A stretch of DNA of 64,000 nucleotides, taken from positions 496,001 to 560,000 of the forward strand of contig NZ_ANFZ01000009.1 in assembly GCF_000331245.1 (NCBI RefSeq). The letters run 5' to 3'. Below the pieces are notes generated by a model. The model was not told where the DNA came from. It did not search any database and worked only from the letters and a program-made list of their open reading frames with translations. Positions 34,563-43,614 of this stretch are shown piece by piece (the stretch's first letter is position 1; each line of letters starts with the position of its first letter). This DNA is from Blastomonas sp. AAP53. Lineage in GTDB: Bacteria; Pseudomonadota; Alphaproteobacteria; Sphingomonadales; Sphingomonadaceae. Both the position numbers and the translations under genes were made by a program.

Positions 34563-35384
34563 ATGACGCACATCTCGCCGAACGCACCTGAAATCGCCGC
34601 TGACGCACCGCTGCTGTTCTTCGATTCCGGTGTCGGCGGGCTGACCGTGCTCGATGCCGCGCGGCATGCCCTGCCCGATGCGCCGATCGTTTATGCTGCC
34701 GATTTTGCCGGATTGCCTTATGGCGAGAAGACCGAGGCAGAAATCGCCGCGCGCGTCCCCGCTCTGCTGGGTCGCCTGGTCGAACGTTATCGCCCGCGGC
34801 TGATCACCATCGCATGCAACACCGCCTCGACCATCGCGCTGCCCCAGGTCCGCGCCGCGCTCGACCTGCCGGTGGTGGGGACGGTGCCTGCGATCAAACC
34901 TGCATCCGAACAATCGGAAAGCCGCGTCATCGGCGTGCTGGGAACCGAGGCCACCGTACGCCAGCCCTATGTCACCAATCTGGCGCGCGAGTTTGCCAGT
35001 GATGCGACGATCATCCGCTTCGGAGCGCCTGAACTGGTCCGCGCCGCCGAAATGAAACTGCGCGGCGAGCTGCCTGACCCTGCCATTTTCGTGCGGGCGG
35101 TTCAGGGTCTGACAAGCCAGGAACGCGCCGTGGCAATCGATACCGTCGTGCTGGCCTGCACGCATTTTCCGCTGGTCCAGGACGAGCTGGCCGCTGCTTT
35201 TGGTCGTCCGATCAACTTTGTTCACGGCGCACAGGGCATTGCCCGCCGGATCGCGTATCTGACCCGTTCGCAGACCTTTGTTGGCAACGGCCTGCGCTTT
35301 GTCGCAACCGGCACAGCCAGCGGCATTGCCCCCTATATTCCAATGCTCAGGCAGCGCGGCTTTGCATCGTTCGACACGCTGTAA
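34563..35384 (+). CDS. murI: Glutamate racemase
   Basis: This 273-residue protein has both catalytic cysteine motifs, [17 protein letters not shown] and [15 protein letters not shown]. It also has the N-terminal [17 protein letters not shown] and [18 protein letters not shown]. It makes D-glutamate for peptidoglycan. It stands alone; the next 280 nt are non-coding. A small 7-bp hairpin (TGATCGA...TCGATCA, 35394-35412) follows the stop but lacks a downstream T run. Confidence 0.97.
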   Translation: MTHISPNAPEIAADAPLLFFDSGVGGLTVLDAARHALPDAPIVYAADFAGLPYGEKTEAEIAARVPALLGRLVERYRPRLITIACNTASTIALPQVRAALDLPVVGTVPAIKPASEQSESRVIGVLGTEATVRQPYVTNLAREFASDATIIRFGAPELVRAAEMKLRGELPDPAIFVRAVQGLTSQERAVAIDTVVLACTHFPLVQDELAAAFGRPINFVHGAQGIARRIAYLTRSQTFVGNGLRFVATGTASGIAPYIPMLRQRGFASFDTL

Positions 35385-35665
35385 CGCATTTTTTGATCGA
35401 CTGGTTCGATCATGCAAATGGGCAAATTCCGTTGGGCTCCCGAATAGCTCTGGCTTAACCCCGAAGCACTGAAACCGTACTTGCGGTATGAGCGCATGGG
35501 ATCAGGGTAGGACGATTTGTCCAACCTGCCCCCATCAGTTGCGAGCCATTATCGCTGGAAATACGGGATATTGTTGCTATTACAACGCCAGCATATGCGT
35601 GGGGCTAGGTCGCATTACCGCAGCGCACAGCTTGGGTTATCACTCGTCGAAACTAAGGTGACCGC
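35385..35665. other. Intergenic leader region before hemA
   Basis: No gene is supported in these 281 nt. Hairpins are visible at 35394-35412 and around 35504-35531 (GGGTAGGAC...GTCC..CTGCCC). The region probably holds the hemA promoter; no boxes are convincing. Confidence 0.4.
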
Positions 35666-36880
35666 GTGAATTACGACCAGATTTTTGAAGCTGCGATTGA
35701 TCGGCTGCATGCCGAGGGCCGCTACCGCGTCTTTATCGACATCCTGCGCAACAAGGGCGCCTATCCCAACGCGCGCTGCTTCCACGGCCATAATGGCCCC
35801 AAGCCGATCACCGTGTGGTGCTCCAACGACTATCTCGCGATGGGCCAGCACCCCAAGGTGATCGAGGCGATGGAAGAGGCGCTGCACAATGTCGGCGCGG
35901 GTTCGGGCGGCACGCGCAACATCGGTGGCAACACGCATTATCACATCCAGCTCGAGGAAGAGCTTGCCGACCTGCACGGCAAGGACAGCGCCCTGTTGTT
36001 CACTTCGGGCTATGTCTCGAATGACGCCACGCTGTCGACGCTGGCCCGCATCCTGCCGGGCTGCATCATCTTTTCGGATGAGCTCAACCACGCCTCGATG
36101 ATCGCCGGTATCCGCAATTCGGGCTGCGAAAAGCGTGTGTTCCGGCACAATGATGTCGAACATCTCGAAGAGCTGCTCGCCGCCGAAGACCCGGACGTTC
36201 CCAAGCTGATCGCGTTCGAGAGCGTCTATTCGATGGACGGCGATGTCGCCCCGATCCATGCGATCTGCGACCTTGCGGACAAGTACAACGCGCTCACCTA
36301 TCTTGATGAGGTTCACGCCGTCGGCATGTACGGCGCGCGTGGTGGTGGCATCTCCGAACGCGACGAGGCAGCGCAGCGGCTGACGATTGTCGAGGGAACG
36401 CTGGGCAAGGCGTTTGGCGTGATGGGCGGCTATATTGCTGCCGACCAGCGCATCATCGACGTGATCCGCAGCTATGCCCCGGGCTTCATCTTCACGACGT
36501 CGCTCTCGCCGGTTCTCGTGGCAGGTGCGCTCGCCAGCGTGCGGCACCTCAAGCAGTCGAGCGAGGAGCGGGACGGCCAGCAGGAAGCCGCAGCACGCCT
36601 GAAGCGGCTGTTTGCAGAGGCCGGCCTTCCGGTGATGCAGTCGACGACGCACATCGTGCCGCTGATGGTGGGTGACCCTATCAAGGCCAAGCGGATCAGT
36701 GATATGCTTCTGGCGGAATACGGCGTATATGTGCAGCCGATCAATTTCCCCACTGTGCCGCGCGGCACCGAACGGTTGCGCTTCACACCCGGTCCTTCGC
36801 ATGACGAGGCCATGATGCGCGATCTGACGTCCGCATTGGTCGAGATCTGGGACAGGCTGGAGCTTCGCAAGGCTGCCTGA
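35666..36880 (+). CDS. hemA: 5-aminolevulinate synthase
   Basis: This 404-residue PLP enzyme condenses glycine and succinyl-CoA in the C4 haem route typical of alphaproteobacteria. It starts [21 protein letters not shown]. It has [53 protein letters not shown] and the PLP lysine in [15 protein letters not shown]. The start is GTG 35666 with AAGG 8 nt upstream. It is followed after 4 nt by a cytochrome b561 fusion gene, a haem protein that may share the transcript. Confidence 0.98.
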   Translation: MNYDQIFEAAIDRLHAEGRYRVFIDILRNKGAYPNARCFHGHNGPKPITVWCSNDYLAMGQHPKVIEAMEEALHNVGAGSGGTRNIGGNTHYHIQLEEELADLHGKDSALLFTSGYVSNDATLSTLARILPGCIIFSDELNHASMIAGIRNSGCEKRVFRHNDVEHLEELLAAEDPDVPKLIAFESVYSMDGDVAPIHAICDLADKYNALTYLDEVHAVGMYGARGGGISERDEAAQRLTIVEGTLGKAFGVMGGYIAADQRIIDVIRSYAPGFIFTTSLSPVLVAGALASVRHLKQSSEERDGQQEAAARLKRLFAEAGLPVMQSTTHIVPLMVGDPIKAKRISDMLLAEYGVYVQPINFPTVPRGTERLRFTPGPSHDEAMMRDLTSALVEIWDRLELRKAA

Positions 36881-36884
36881 CACC

Positions 36885-38135
36885 ATGACGCCACAACGCT
36901 ACAGCTTGGGTTCGATCGTTCTCCACTGGCTGATAGCCGCAGCGTTGGTGTTCCAGATCGTCTTTGCGGAATCGCTGGAAGGGCCGCGCGGGCCCGATCT
37001 GTTCGCGCGTTTCCAGCTGCACAAGTCCGTTGGCATCACCATCCTGCTGCTGAGCCTGGTCCGACTGGGCTGGCGCTTTGCCGCCCCCCGGCCTGCCCCG
37101 GTGCCAGGTCCGAAATGGGCGATGACATTGTCATCAGTGGTGCACGCCGGTTTTTACATCTTCATGATTGCAGCGCCAGTGACGGGCTGGATCCTGGTTT
37201 CGACCTCGAAGATCAAGGTCGATACCCTGCTGTTCGGCACGATCCCATGGCCGCATCTGCCGGTGCCCGCCGCATGGGGCGAACCTGCCGAATTCCTCCA
37301 CCATTTCATGCCCAACGTCGCGATTGCCCTGTTCGTGCTGCATGTCGTAGGCGCGCTGCGGCATCAGTATATGCTGGGTACGCCAATCCTCGCGCGGATG
37401 CTGCCCGGCGGCCAGGGCAAGGCAATGGGCGCTGTACTGCTCGCAGCGGCGATCATCCTGGGCAGCGTGCTGCTGGGCAAGATCGCAGATCCCAAAGCCA
37501 GCGCCACAGCGCCCACCAAGACGGAAGTGGTCGCGCAGCCGGTGGCCGACCCTGTTCAAACTGAAGCGCCAGTGGCGCAAGATGCCGAAACCGCTCCGGC
37601 AGACGATGCTGTGGCAGAAGACGATACCCCTGCCGAACCACGCACATGGGCGGTCGCCCCCGGCGGCAGCCTGGGCTTTACCGCACGCTGGAACGGCGAG
37701 CCGGTCAACGGCAGCTTTTCGCGCTGGTCGGCCAACATCCTGTTCGATCCCGAAGCGCTCGAGGGATCGAACATCGAGGTCAGCATCGATCTCGCCTCGG
37801 TCGATACCGGTGACAGCCAGCGCGATGGCACGCTGACCGACAGCGACTTTTTCGACACCTCGCGCTTTGCCAAGGCGACCTATCGCGCGACCCGCTTTCG
37901 GTCGCTCGGCGGCAACCGCTACCGCGCGGATGGCACGCTGAGCCTGCGCGGCGCGAGCAAGCCGGTGCCGGTCAGCTTCACGCTCGACATCGACGGCAAC
38001 CGCGCCCGGGCACGCGGCACTGCGACGATCGATCGCACCAGCTTCGGCGTCGGCCAAGGCGATTACGCGAGTACGGCCGAGATTGCAGGCCCGGTTGCGG
38101 TGAACTTCGACTTCAGGGCGACTGCGCGCGATTGA
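36885..38135 (+). CDS. Cytochrome b561 - YceI domain fusion protein
   Basis: This 416-residue two-part protein has a b561 domain at residues 1-210: YSLGSIVLHWLIAAALVFQIV, FQLHKSVGITILLLSLVRLGWR, VVHAGFYIFMIAAPVTGWIL, and FLHHFMPNVAIALFVLHVVGALRHQYM. Its histidines fit two haem b groups across four helices. A fifth helix (AMGAVLLAAAIILGSVLLGKI) and a Pro/Ala/Glu linker (210-245) lead to a periplasmic YceI lipocalin-like domain (about 246-416: WAVAPGGSLGFTARWNGEPVNGSFSRW, TASIDRTSFGVG-like block). YceI domains bind isoprenoid quinones or fatty amides, so the fusion may pass electrons between quinone and a bound lipid. It follows hemA by 4 nt. Confidence 0.92.
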   Translation: MTPQRYSLGSIVLHWLIAAALVFQIVFAESLEGPRGPDLFARFQLHKSVGITILLLSLVRLGWRFAAPRPAPVPGPKWAMTLSSVVHAGFYIFMIAAPVTGWILVSTSKIKVDTLLFGTIPWPHLPVPAAWGEPAEFLHHFMPNVAIALFVLHVVGALRHQYMLGTPILARMLPGGQGKAMGAVLLAAAIILGSVLLGKIADPKASATAPTKTEVVAQPVADPVQTEAPVAQDAETAPADDAVAEDDTPAEPRTWAVAPGGSLGFTARWNGEPVNGSFSRWSANILFDPEALEGSNIEVSIDLASVDTGDSQRDGTLTDSDFFDTSRFAKATYRATRFRSLGGNRYRADGTLSLRGASKPVPVSFTLDIDGNRARARGTATIDRTSFGVGQGDYASTAEIAGPVAVNFDFRATARD

Positions 38136-38168
38136 AGCTGCGCGGCGGGCACTCCATATCGCTGGCCT

Positions 38169-39173
38169 ATGGCGCAAACCCAGCACTGGATCGAACCCTT
38201 TCCCCACGGCATTTACGTTCGGCCTGCCGATGCGTGGATCGACCCCTCGCGCCCGGTACCGCGAGCGCTGGTGACGCACGGCCATGCCGACCATGCGCGT
38301 GGCGGGCATGGCGCGGTCTGGGCGACGCCTGAAACGCTGGCGATCATCAACCTGCGCTACGGTCGTTATGCCGACGAGCATGCGGTCGATTACGGCAGCT
38401 CGATCGAGCTGGGCGGAGTGCGCATCTCGTTCCACCCCGCAGGGCACGTGCTGGGATCGGCGCAGATCCGGCTGGAGTATCAGGGTGAAACGGTGGTGGT
38501 TACGGGTGACTTCAAACGTCGCCCTGACCCCAGCTGCGCGCCGTTCGAGCTGGTCCCGTGTGATATCTTCATCACCGAGGCGACCTTTGGCCTGCCCGTC
38601 TTCCGCCATCCGCCGACCCCTGACGAGATCGCCAAGCTGCTCGCCATGCTGCATGCCCATCCGCAAGGCTGCGTGCTCGTCGGCGCTTATGCACTGGGCA
38701 AGGCGCAGCGGGTGATCGCCGAGCTGCGCGATGCGGGCTTCGAAGACCCGATCTATCTGCACGGCGCGCTGGAAAAGATGTGCGCGCTGTATGCCGAGCA
38801 CGGCATCGATCTGGGCGAACTGCGCCCCGTTGCCGGAGCCGACAAGAGCGAATTGATGGGCCGGATCATCCTTGCCCCACCATCAGCATTGGCCGACCGC
38901 TGGAGCCGCCGCCTGCCCGATCCTGTCACATCCATGGCATCGGGCTGGATGCGGGTACGCGCGCGCGCCCAGCAGCGCGGCGTGGAGCTGCCGCTAATCA
39001 TCTCCGATCATGCCGATTGGGACGAGCTGACCCAGACCATCCGCGATGTCGCTCCGCGCGAGGTGTGGGTGACGCACGGACGCGAAGAGGCCTTGCTGCG
39101 CTGGTGTGAACTCCATCAGGTCAAGGCGCGCGCGCTGGCGTTGGTGGGCCGCGAAGACGAGGACGACGCCTGA
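38169..39173 (+). CDS. Ligase-associated DNA exonuclease (metallo-beta-lactamase fold)
   Basis: This 334-residue MBL/beta-CASP-like nuclease has ALVTHGHADHARGGHGAVWATPE (HxHxDH), FHPAGHVLGSAQIRLEYQGETVVVTGDFKRRPDP, and VGAYALGKAQRVIAEL. It belongs to the family encoded next to cisplatin-response ATP-dependent ligases, related to SNM1/Artemis-type nucleases. It probably processes crosslinked or blocked DNA ends before ligation. Its stop overlaps the ligase ATG (39173, ATGA type), giving a coupled two-gene unit. Confidence 0.93.
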   Translation: MAQTQHWIEPFPHGIYVRPADAWIDPSRPVPRALVTHGHADHARGGHGAVWATPETLAIINLRYGRYADEHAVDYGSSIELGGVRISFHPAGHVLGSAQIRLEYQGETVVVTGDFKRRPDPSCAPFELVPCDIFITEATFGLPVFRHPPTPDEIAKLLAMLHAHPQGCVLVGAYALGKAQRVIAELRDAGFEDPIYLHGALEKMCALYAEHGIDLGELRPVAGADKSELMGRIILAPPSALADRWSRRLPDPVTSMASGWMRVRARAQQRGVELPLIISDHADWDELTQTIRDVAPREVWVTHGREEALLRWCELHQVKARALALVGREDEDDA

Positions 39174-40738
39174 TGCGCGCCTTTGCCGCCCTCATCACGC
39201 AGCTGGGCTATACCCGCTCGCGCAACGCCAAGGTCGCGCTGATCGCGGACTATCTGCGCGCCACGCCCGATCCCGATCGCGGCTGGGCGCTCGCCGCGTT
39301 GACCGGCGAGGCGGACTTTGCCGCCGTCAAATCCTCCGCCGTGCGCGCGATGGCGATGGAGCGGGTCGATCCCGAGCTGTTCCGCCTCAGCCGCGATTTC
39401 GTCGGCGACACCGCCGAAACCGTGGCGCTGATCTGGCCCGAGATGGGCACACCTGCCAACGACCTGCGCCTCGCCGATGCCGTCGACAGCTTCGCCAGCG
39501 TCAGCCGTGCCCGCGCGCCGACCCTGCTCGCCGAATATATGGACCAGCTGGACAGCGATGGCCGCTATGCACTGATCAAGCTGGCCACGGGCGCGATGCG
39601 TGTCGGCATCTCGGCGCGGCTTGCCAAGACGGCCTTTGCCCAGGCCTTCGGCGTGGACGTCGATGCGGTCGAAGAGGTCTGGCACGCGCTTGCCCCACCG
39701 TACGCGAGCCTGTTTGCCTGGGGCGAAGGTGGCCCGCGCCCCGACCCCGAAGGCACGCCGTATTTCCGCCCCTTCATGCTCGCGCATCCGCTCGAGGACG
39801 GCACGGTGGACCTCGCCGACTATGCCGCGGAATGGAAATGGGACGGCATCCGCATCCAGATCGTGCGGATCGGTGACCAGGTGAAGCTGTTCAGCCGCGG
39901 CGGCGACGATATCACCGCTGCTTTTCCAGATATCGCCGCAAACATGCCGGTGGAAGGCGTTTTCGATGGCGAACTGCTGGTGCGCGGCCAGGCCCAGATG
40001 GGTGAGGCGGCGAGCTTCAACGCACTGCAGCAACGGCTCGGCCGCAAGACCGTCTCGGCCAAGATGCTCGCCGAGGCGCCGGCATTCGTACGGCTCTATG
40101 ATGTGCTGATCGACGGGACCGAAGACCTGCGGCTCCTGCCCTGGCACTTGCGACGCGCGCGGCTCGAGCAGCGGGTGACCGCGCTGCCTGCCGACCGTTT
40201 CGACCTGTCACAGATCATTGCAGCCAGCGATTTTGGAGAGCTGGGCCGAATCCGCGATGGCGCGCGCGATGCAGCGATCGAGGGCGTCATGCTCAAGCGG
40301 CGCGACAGCCTGTACGTGCCGGGGCGGCGTGTGGGCCTGTGGTACAAATGCAAGCGCGATCCGCTCACCGCCGATTGCGTGATGATGTACGCCCAGCGCG
40401 GCAGCGGCAAGCGCTCGTCTTTCTATTCCGATTATACCTTCGGCTGCTGGACCGAAGACGGCGAGCTGGTGCCAGTCGGCAAGGCCTATTCGGGCTTTTC
40501 GGACACCGAGCTCAAATGGCTCGACAAGTTCGTCCGGCAGAACACGCTCAATCGCTTCGGCCCGGTGCGAGAGGTGGAAAAGTCGCTGGTGCTCGAGGTC
40601 GCTTTCGATTCGATCCACGAATCGAAGCGGCACAAATCGGGCATCGCCATGCGCTTTCCGCGGATCGCGCGGTTGCGGCGAGACAAGCCGGCAGCAGAGG
40701 CCGATACAGTGGCCGCGCTGAAAGCGTTTATCACCTGA
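39173..40738 (+). CDS. ATP-dependent DNA ligase, cisplatin-damage-response type (LigC/LigB-like)
   Basis: This 521-residue ligase has a helical N-terminal DNA-binding domain (about 1-190) and the adenylation domain with the AMP-lysine motif AEWKWDGIRIQ (K222), VFDGELLVRG, EGVMLKRRDSLYVPGRR and WYKCKRDPLTADCVMMYAQRGSGKR. The OB-fold C-terminus ends at FPRIARLRRDKPAAEAD. It seals nicks, probably in a minor repair route besides NAD-dependent LigA. It pairs with the exonuclease 38169-39173; the helicase and phosphoesterase genes that often accompany this pair are not adjacent. Confidence 0.94.
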   Translation: MRAFAALITQLGYTRSRNAKVALIADYLRATPDPDRGWALAALTGEADFAAVKSSAVRAMAMERVDPELFRLSRDFVGDTAETVALIWPEMGTPANDLRLADAVDSFASVSRARAPTLLAEYMDQLDSDGRYALIKLATGAMRVGISARLAKTAFAQAFGVDVDAVEEVWHALAPPYASLFAWGEGGPRPDPEGTPYFRPFMLAHPLEDGTVDLADYAAEWKWDGIRIQIVRIGDQVKLFSRGGDDITAAFPDIAANMPVEGVFDGELLVRGQAQMGEAASFNALQQRLGRKTVSAKMLAEAPAFVRLYDVLIDGTEDLRLLPWHLRRARLEQRVTALPADRFDLSQIIAASDFGELGRIRDGARDAAIEGVMLKRRDSLYVPGRRVGLWYKCKRDPLTADCVMMYAQRGSGKRSSFYSDYTFGCWTEDGELVPVGKAYSGFSDTELKWLDKFVRQNTLNRFGPVREVEKSLVLEVAFDSIHESKRHKSGIAMRFPRIARLRRDKPAAEADTVAALKAFIT

Positions 40739-40750
40739 TTGACCAGCGAG

Positions 40751-41419
40751 TCAGCCTCCCAGCACCGCATATTGCGCATAGCCTCGGTAAAGCGGCCGAT
40801 GGACGAGCGGCAGTCGGCGCTCCTGCGCCGTGTGGCGGGCGATGGCTTCAAGATCGGCCCTGGGGTTCACCTGAAACCGGGCGAGCCAGGCGTGCAGTCC
40901 CTTGCCGAACCAGGTCGGCAGCCCGCCTTGATCGCCGAAATCGACGATGTGCAGCCTTCCCCCTGGTACCAGCGCCTGAGCGGCGGCAGCGATTGCCTGC
41001 TCCCAGCCGGGGATCATCGAGAGCGTGTACGAACAGAAGACGCGGTCGAACCCGCGCACGCCGAACAATCGCTGCGTCGAAAAATCGGTCGCATCGCCGC
41101 GGGTCAGGAATATGCGGTCCTGAAGCCCGGCATTGCGTACCTGCTGGCGCGCGCTTTCCAGCATGGCCTCTGAGATGTCGAAGCCGAAGAATCGCGCCTG
41201 CGGGTAGCGCCTGGCCGCCACGATCAGGTTCCTGGCCGTGCCGCAGCCCGCTTCCAGCACTAGCCCGCCAGGCGGTGGTGCCAGATCATCGATCAGCCGG
41301 TCACGCCCCAATAGGTAATATTTGCGGGTGAGGTCATAGATATGCCGCTGCGTCCGGTAGATTGCGTCCATCGCATCGGCATGGCTGCGCTCGGGTGCAT
41401 TGGCCTCACTTGAGGACAT
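40751..41419 (-). CDS. btaB: BtaB-type methyltransferase of betaine lipid synthesis
   Basis: This 222-residue class I SAM methyltransferase has LVLEAGCGTARNLIVAARRYP (SAM motif I), FGFDISEAMLESARQQV, GDATDF and LHIVDFGDQGG. The N-terminal YRTQRHIYDLTRKYYLLGRDRLI block is characteristic of BtaB, which trimethylates diacylglyceryl-homoserine to DGTS. It starts at ATG 41419, inside the end of btaA (14-nt overlap), so it is coupled to it. The longer upstream frame is an artefact of overlap with btaA. Confidence 0.92.
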   Translation of the reverse strand: MSSSEANAPERSHADAMDAIYRTQRHIYDLTRKYYLLGRDRLIDDLAPPPGGLVLEAGCGTARNLIVAARRYPQARFFGFDISEAMLESARQQVRNAGLQDRIFLTRGDATDFSTQRLFGVRGFDRVFCSYTLSMIPGWEQAIAAAAQALVPGGRLHIVDFGDQGGLPTWFGKGLHAWLARFQVNPRADLEAIARHTAQERRLPLVHRPLYRGYAQYAVLGG

Positions 41420-42623
41420 ACAGATGCACCCCGCCATAGATCGAGGAGCGGTCGCGCCGGGTATAGCCCAGCGAGTCATGGGCGCGGTAATCCCAGCGCG
41501 CCAGCAGATCGTCGGGAATACGCCCCGGCAGCAGGCTGGGCTCGGCAGCGGTGCGGAACAATACGCGGGCACCGGGGCGCGCCGTGCGGGTGATCTCGGT
41601 CCACAGCGTGGTGAGCTGCTGGTCATTCATCCAGTCCTGCGCGTCGAGCAGCACATAGCGATCAAGGCTGGCATCCGCGCTCGCCTGCAGCCGCTCGATG
41701 AAATTGGCATGCTCAACCTCGACCCGGCATGCCCGCGCCCGGATGAGATCGTAATGCTGCGCCTGCAGATACGGGGGCAACGATTGGTCGGCGCCCTTGC
41801 CATAGCCCCGGCCAAAGGCCTGCCAGGCGAAATAGTTGTCGCGGATCTCGAAGTCGCAAGCCAGCTTTTCAAGGCGCTTGCGCAACACATCTGCCATCTT
41901 CTCGTCACCCGCCAATGCCTCGAACTGCGCAGGGGGGATGCCCAGGCCGAACAGTGCGGGCGGCTGATCCGTCAGCCAGCGGACGAACTTCTTGTCGAAT
42001 ACCGGCGCCAGATGCTGTTCGAAGATGGCGCGCTGCTCTTCGAGCGACTGCGCCTTGAGCATGCGGCCCAGGTCGACCTTGTACAGTCGCGCCAGCAGAT
42101 GCGCGGTACCGATGAAACCGCCCAGCAGGCCGCGCTTGTAGACGCCGCTGCCGAAGCCGCCGATCCGCCGCCGCCCAGCAAGGTCACGCCCCTCCCAATA
42201 TCGGCGGCTGGTCTCGTCAAGGTGCGGACGGATATGGTGGTGATAGGCGCGGATGTTGTCGGCGCGATCCGCTTCGGCAAAGAAGCGGTGAAAATGGCCA
42301 TAGTCCGGCAGATGTTGCGCGGCAGCGACCTTGAGCTTGTTGAGCGCAATGTGCGCGGTGTTCAGATCGACCGCGATGATCTGTGCCGGGTCCGCCACCA
42401 GATACGACAGGACGTTGCATCCGCCCGAGGCGATGGTGATGATTCGGCTGTCGGGCTGGATCTGGAGCGCCTCCATATCCACGACCGGGTCTTCCCAGAT
42501 CTGCGCATACACCAGCCCCTTGAAGGCAAAAGCGAACGCACGTTCGAACAAACCCTGTTTCGTCGTGGTGCCTGCCTGTGTGACGGCGTCGACGATCTTG
42601 GTGTTGCGCATCGGTCCGGCCAT
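41406..42623 (-). CDS. btaA: BtaA, SAM:diacylglycerol 3-amino-3-carboxypropyl transferase
   Basis: This 405-residue DUF3419 protein has LVYAQIWEDPVVDMEALQIQP, IITIASGGCNVLSYLVADPAQIIAVDLNTAHIAL (SAM binding) and a C-terminal VLLDAQDWMNDQQL...GARVLFRTAAEP. It transfers the aminocarboxypropyl group of SAM to diacylglycerol, the first step of DGTS betaine lipid synthesis; BtaB completes it. These lipids replace phospholipids under phosphate limitation. ATG 42623 has AGGGGGA 8 nt upstream. No Pho-box was identified with confidence upstream. Confidence 0.94.
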   Translation of the reverse strand: MAGPMRNTKIVDAVTQAGTTTKQGLFERAFAFAFKGLVYAQIWEDPVVDMEALQIQPDSRIITIASGGCNVLSYLVADPAQIIAVDLNTAHIALNKLKVAAAQHLPDYGHFHRFFAEADRADNIRAYHHHIRPHLDETSRRYWEGRDLAGRRRIGGFGSGVYKRGLLGGFIGTAHLLARLYKVDLGRMLKAQSLEEQRAIFEQHLAPVFDKKFVRWLTDQPPALFGLGIPPAQFEALAGDEKMADVLRKRLEKLACDFEIRDNYFAWQAFGRGYGKGADQSLPPYLQAQHYDLIRARACRVEVEHANFIERLQASADASLDRYVLLDAQDWMNDQQLTTLWTEITRTARPGARVLFRTAAEPSLLPGRIPDDLLARWDYRAHDSLGYTRRDRSSIYGGVHLYVLK

Positions 42624-42751
42624 GCTGGTGATCCCCCTGTCCTGTGGTGCAATCGGAAACTGCGTTCCGATCCGCGCGCTAGGATGGTTGCATGACCTGT
42701 GCATGACCGATTGGCGACGATGCCTGTCACATTTGCCGGCAACCCGGAATC

Positions 42752-42785
42752 AAAAGGCCCGCCGGTCTGGGGGGACCGGCGGGCC
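42752..42785 (-). terminator. Rho-independent terminator of the fasciclin gene
   Basis: GGCCCGCCGGTC (42756-42767) and GACCGGCGGGCC (42774-42785) form a perfect 12-bp stem. On the minus strand it is followed by TTTTG. It lies 25 nt after the stop of the fasciclin gene. Confidence 0.92.
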
Positions 42786-42810
42786 TGTGATGAGCCAGGA
42801 AGAAAGGGGG

Positions 42811-43386
42811 TCAGCCCGGCATCACCACGGTGTCGATCACGTGCACCACACCGTTGCTCTGCATGACATCGGTCTGGGTCACGATCGACTTGCCGCCCTT
42901 TGCGTCAGTAAGGACGACATTCTGACCCTGCAGCGAGGCTGTGAGGGTTCCACCCTGCACGGTCTTGATTACGGCCTTGCCACCGCCCTGCTTGATCAGC
43001 GCGACGATATCCTTCGCCGTCACCTTGCCGGCAACGACATGATAGGTCAGGATCTGGGTCAGTGTGGCCTTGTTCTCGGGCTTCACCAGCGTCTCGACGG
43101 TTCCGGCGGGCAGCTTGGCAAAGGCATCATCGGTAGGGGCGAACACCGTGAACGGGCCGGGCGATGCGAGCGTGTCGACAAGGCCTGCGGCCTTGACCGC
43201 TGCGACCAAAGTCGTGAGGTTGGGCGCTGCGCTGGCGTTCTCGACGATGTTCTTGGCCGGATACATCGCGGCACCGCCGACCATCGAATGGTCACCCTTG
43301 TGGTGGTTGGCGAGCGCTGGGGCAGCAATCGCGAGGGTTGCAGCGGCGGTTGCGACGAGAAGCTTGGGGGCAGCGAATTTCAGCAT
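42811..43386 (-). CDS. Secreted fasciclin-domain protein
   Basis: This 191-residue protein has a signal peptide ([20 protein letters not shown], cleavage after APALA-N) and one fasciclin (FAS1) domain. Both FAS1 boxes are seen: [23 protein letters not shown] and the C-terminal [15 protein letters not shown] short [16 protein letters not shown] stretch precedes the domain and could bind a metal. FAS1 proteins mediate adhesion or stress protection. It lies downstream of an anti-sigma/ECF sigma pair, an association known from SigK-RskA-Mpt70/83 in mycobacteria. ATG 43386 has GGAG 8 nt upstream. A clean terminator follows. Confidence 0.93.
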   Translation of the reverse strand: MLKFAAPKLLVATAAATLAIAAPALANHHKGDHSMVGGAAMYPAKNIVENASAAPNLTTLVAAVKAAGLVDTLASPGPFTVFAPTDDAFAKLPAGTVETLVKPENKATLTQILTYHVVAGKVTAKDIVALIKQGGGKAVIKTVQGGTLTASLQGQNVVLTDAKGGKSIVTQTDVMQSNGVVHVIDTVVMPG

Positions 43387-43614
43387 ATCGATCTCCGTGG
43401 TTTTCGTACCCTGTTGGGGAAGGTGGATACGGGGGCAGCTACGGAGGGAAATGAAACCCGGATGCGGGCGGGTTAACAATTGTCGAATATTTGGTTCTGG
43501 CGCATCACTGTTTTAGAAACGCCGACGCGGAACACAGGCGCACCGCGCCATATCCGGGCGGTTTTCCGGCGATCATGGCAAGCAGGTCAGGTGGTGCTCT
43601 CGACGGCCTGCGCG
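43387..43614. other. Intergenic region before the fasciclin gene, candidate ECF promoter
   Basis: No gene is supported in these 228 nt. On the minus strand GCATCC is followed after 16 nt by CGTA (about 43433-43461). This loosely recalls SigK-type CCATCC-N16-CGAA promoters, so the fasciclin gene may be a target of the adjacent sigma factor. The match is weak. Confidence 0.3.

Noticed and set aside
35394..35412. Terminator after murI
   Set aside because: The 7-bp hairpin has T bases before it, not after it, on the plus strand.
35333..35524. 63-codon minus-strand frame after murI
   Set aside because: It overlaps the murI end, has no SD and no recognisable feature.
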